From: Urinicoccus massiliensis
GTDB taxonomy: Bacteria; Bacillota; Clostridia; Tissierellales; Peptoniphilaceae
Direction of reading: 5' to 3'
NCBI RefSeq assembly: GCF_900120405.1
Contig: NZ_LT635493.1
Coordinates: 1,131,965-1,195,964, forward strand
DNA length: 64,000 nucleotides
Shown here: piece by piece, positions 62,747-64,000 of the stretch
How the letters are laid out: each line of letters starts with the position of its first letter
Position numbering within the stretch: the first letter of the stretch is position 1
Made by a program: the position numbers and the translations under genes
The notes under the pieces: generated by a model
Databases searched by the model: none
What the model saw: only the letters and a program-made list of their open reading frames with translations
What the model was told of the DNA's origin: nothing

Positions 62747-62974
62747 ATGGCACTTAACTATAAACCATTATGGATACAGTTAGCAAAAAAAGGACTAAAG
62801 AAAACAGATGTAATAGCTATGGCAGGACTTACAACAAATGTTATGGCACAAATGGGCAAGGATAAACCAATTACATTTAAAAATTTAGAAAGAATATGTA
62901 AGGCTCTATCTTGCACCCCTAATGATATTATTAGTTTTGAAGACAATTTTAGTGAAGAGGAAATGACCAGTTAG
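62747..62974 (+). CDS. Cro/CI-type HTH regulator, intact copy
   Basis: 75 residues, a single HTH_26-like domain (LAKKGLKKTDVIAMAGLTTNVMAQMGKDKPI, then LERICKALSCTPNDIISF). It regulates genes of the element or of the cargo. The duplicate at 55633 is broken by a stop at Cys56. Confidence 0.88.
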   Translation: MALNYKPLWIQLAKKGLKKTDVIAMAGLTTNVMAQMGKDKPITFKNLERICKALSCTPNDIISFEDNFSEEEMTS

Positions 62975-62995
62975 GTCATCGGTTTATAAAGAAAG

Positions 62996-63628
62996 GTGGT
63001 TTTGATCATTTATTCAAAATTTAATAACTTAAAACCAGAAAAACAAAAGCAAATTATTAACGCAGCTATAAAAGAATTTGTTCGAAATGGTTTTGAAAAA
63101 GCATCTACTAACGAAATTGTAAAAAGAGCTAATATTTCAAAAGGCTCGCTGTTTAACTATTTTAACAGTAAAAAGGATCTTTACTTGTACTTGATTGAGT
63201 ATAGTAGTAAAGCAATCGTGAATCTAAATGAAGAAATTGATTTGTCTGAAACTGATTTATTTAAAAGAATCGAAAGAGTTGCTTTACAAAAGTTCTATGT
63301 TCAACAAAAGTACCCACAGGCATTTGAATTCTTGGCATCAACTAAACAAGAGGAGTCTGTAGAAGTAAAGGATATCATTAAACAAAGGCTCAATCCAATC
63401 TATAATCAAGCCATAAATAAATTATATAAAGACATTGATTACTCTAAATTCAGGGAAGGAGTTGATATTGAAAAAGCAATTGAGATTTTGAATTGGACGA
63501 TGTTTGGTGTAGGAGAGAAAGGACTAAAGGAATTGTTTACCTTTGATGATATTGGTAGATTTGGAGAGAAATATCTAGAAGAGTGGAACGTTTATGCCGA
63601 ATTACTGAAATACAGCTTTTATAAATAA
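62996..63628 (+). CDS. TetR family regulator
   Basis: 210 residues. TetR HTH near the N-terminus (KQIINAAIKEFVRNGFEKASTNEIVKRANISKGSLFNYFNSK). The start is uncertain: GTG at 62996 overlaps the best ribosome site (AAAGGTGG), TTG at 63002 is close behind it, and no ATG is available. It precedes an ABC transporter gene, the usual arrangement for a drug- or peptide-exporter repressor. Confidence 0.88.
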   Translation: MVLIIYSKFNNLKPEKQKQIINAAIKEFVRNGFEKASTNEIVKRANISKGSLFNYFNSKKDLYLYLIEYSSKAIVNLNEEIDLSETDLFKRIERVALQKFYVQQKYPQAFEFLASTKQEESVEVKDIIKQRLNPIYNQAINKLYKDIDYSKFREGVDIEKAIEILNWTMFGVGEKGLKELFTFDDIGRFGEKYLEEWNVYAELLKYSFYK

Positions 63629-63711
63629 AACTAAATTAAAGGTGTATTGAAATGAAAATATAATAGCTTTAGATTTTTATCTAAAAAATTTTAAAGGAGT
63701 GTGTCTATATT

Positions 63712-64000
63712 ATGACCGATATAGTAAAAGTACAAGGATTACAAAAAAAGTTTGGTAAATTTCAAGCATTGCGTGACGTTTCGTTCACGATAAAATCGGG
63801 GGAAGTGGTTGGGTTTATTGGTCCTAATGGTGCTGGAAATCTACAACTATTCGTGCCCTATTAGGAATTATAAAACGTGATGCTGGTATTGCCGAGATAT
63901 TCGGTAAGGATGTTTGGAAGGATAGCCTTGAAATTCATAAGCGAATTTCTTATGTCCCTGGAGATGTTGCCCTTTGGGAATCTTTAACGGGAGGAGAAAT
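63712..64000 (+). pseudogene. ABC transporter ATPase, frameshifted in Walker A and cut by window end
   Basis: An ATG after AAAGGAG begins a drug/peptide-type ATPase (IVKVQGLQKKFGKFQALRDV). At GPNGAG the expected GGA AAA TCT is GGA AAT CT: one A is missing, so the catalytic lysine is lost and a stop comes at 63862. Read one frame over, STTIRALLGIIKRDAG ... YVPGDVALWESLTGGE continues normally to the window end. A sequencing error in the A-run is possible. Confidence 0.8.

Larger units (their letters stand above)
24323..64000. mobile_element. Left part of a Tn1549/CTn-type ICE carrying nested elements
   Basis: From about 24323 the base composition turns AT-rich and the genes are conjugative: CD1845-like membrane protein, replication initiator, DnaC-like ATPase, PcfB/DUF3801, VirD4, SSB, Maff2. 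This order matches the replication/coupling module of Tn1549-like ICEs. VirB4, TrbL, relaxase and integrase of the ICE are not in the window; either they lie to the right or they are lost. Two IMEs, three group II introns and several decayed genes lie inside. The exact left end is inferred from the break in znuC; TATAAT at 24331-24336 lies just inside it. Confidence 0.8.

Overview
The window comes from a low-GC Gram-positive anaerobe (Bacillota). Gene content, codon style and the V-type ATPase operon suggest Tissierellales/Peptoniphilaceae; this placement is an inference and no rRNA or marker gene is present to test it. The first 24.3 kb is chromosomal and uses CCC, GGG and CCGG-rich codons. 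The remaining 39.7 kb is clearly AT-richer and made almost entirely of mobile DNA.

Chromosomal part. A nine-gene V/A-type ATPase operon (H-C-I-K-F-E-A-B-D, 647-9078, plus strand) ends at a bidirectional terminator. It converges on a minus-strand tetrapyrrole operon (hemA, precorrin-2 dehydrogenase, hemC, cobA-hemD fusion, hemB, hemL; 15533 down to 9125), which makes uroporphyrinogen III and precorrin-2/sirohydrochlorin. Then follow alanine dehydrogenase, an S-layer-homology surface protein, a minus-strand operon of an M20 amidohydrolase with two membrane proteins (one DUF3100), and a zinc locus: a ZinT-like lipoprotein, a ZnuA-type binding lipoprotein and the start of the ATPase gene znuC.

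Mobile part. znuC is cut inside its Walker A codons at about 24322 by an integrative conjugative element (ICE) of Tn1549/CTn type; only its left ~40 kb is visible and its integrase is not in the window. ICE genes seen are a CD1845-like membrane protein, a replication initiator, a DnaC-like ATPase, a PcfB/DUF3801 protein, the coupling protein VirD4, two SSB-like genes and a Maff2 gene. The ICE is itself riddled with insertions. Two ORF-less group II introns stand in tandem before the replication gene. virD4 is split into three in-register parts by two Tn4451-family integrative mobilizable elements (IMEs): IME A (29455-37704) and IME B (38135-53302). Maff2 is split by a third, maturase-encoding group II intron (59836-62585).

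Each IME has the same plan: a large serine recombinase at the left end, cargo, a DUF3847 gene, a conserved structured oriT candidate, a MobA/MobL relaxase, and tnpW at the right end next to a TTGACA box. Joining the ends of the circular form would put that box 17 bp from a -10 element and switch on the recombinase gene. IME A carries a bile salt hydrolase/penicillin acylase family gene, a cardiolipin synthase and a methyltransferase. IME B carries a TetR regulator, a ClbS/DfsB protein, a heterodimeric YbtPQ-like ABC transporter and an ECF-type transporter (a likely metal-chelate uptake or export cassette), a sigma-like protein and an ORF6N protein with a PLD-like tail.

Between virD4 and the window end lie an Abi_2 (AbiD/F) HEPN-type gene with its structured abiF-type leader RNA, duplicated SSB/HTH modules in different states of decay, a VanZ-like gene, a secreted YiiX/NlpC-P60-like protein with a lipoprotein partner, a TetR regulator and the start of an ABC transporter gene with a one-base lesion in Walker A.
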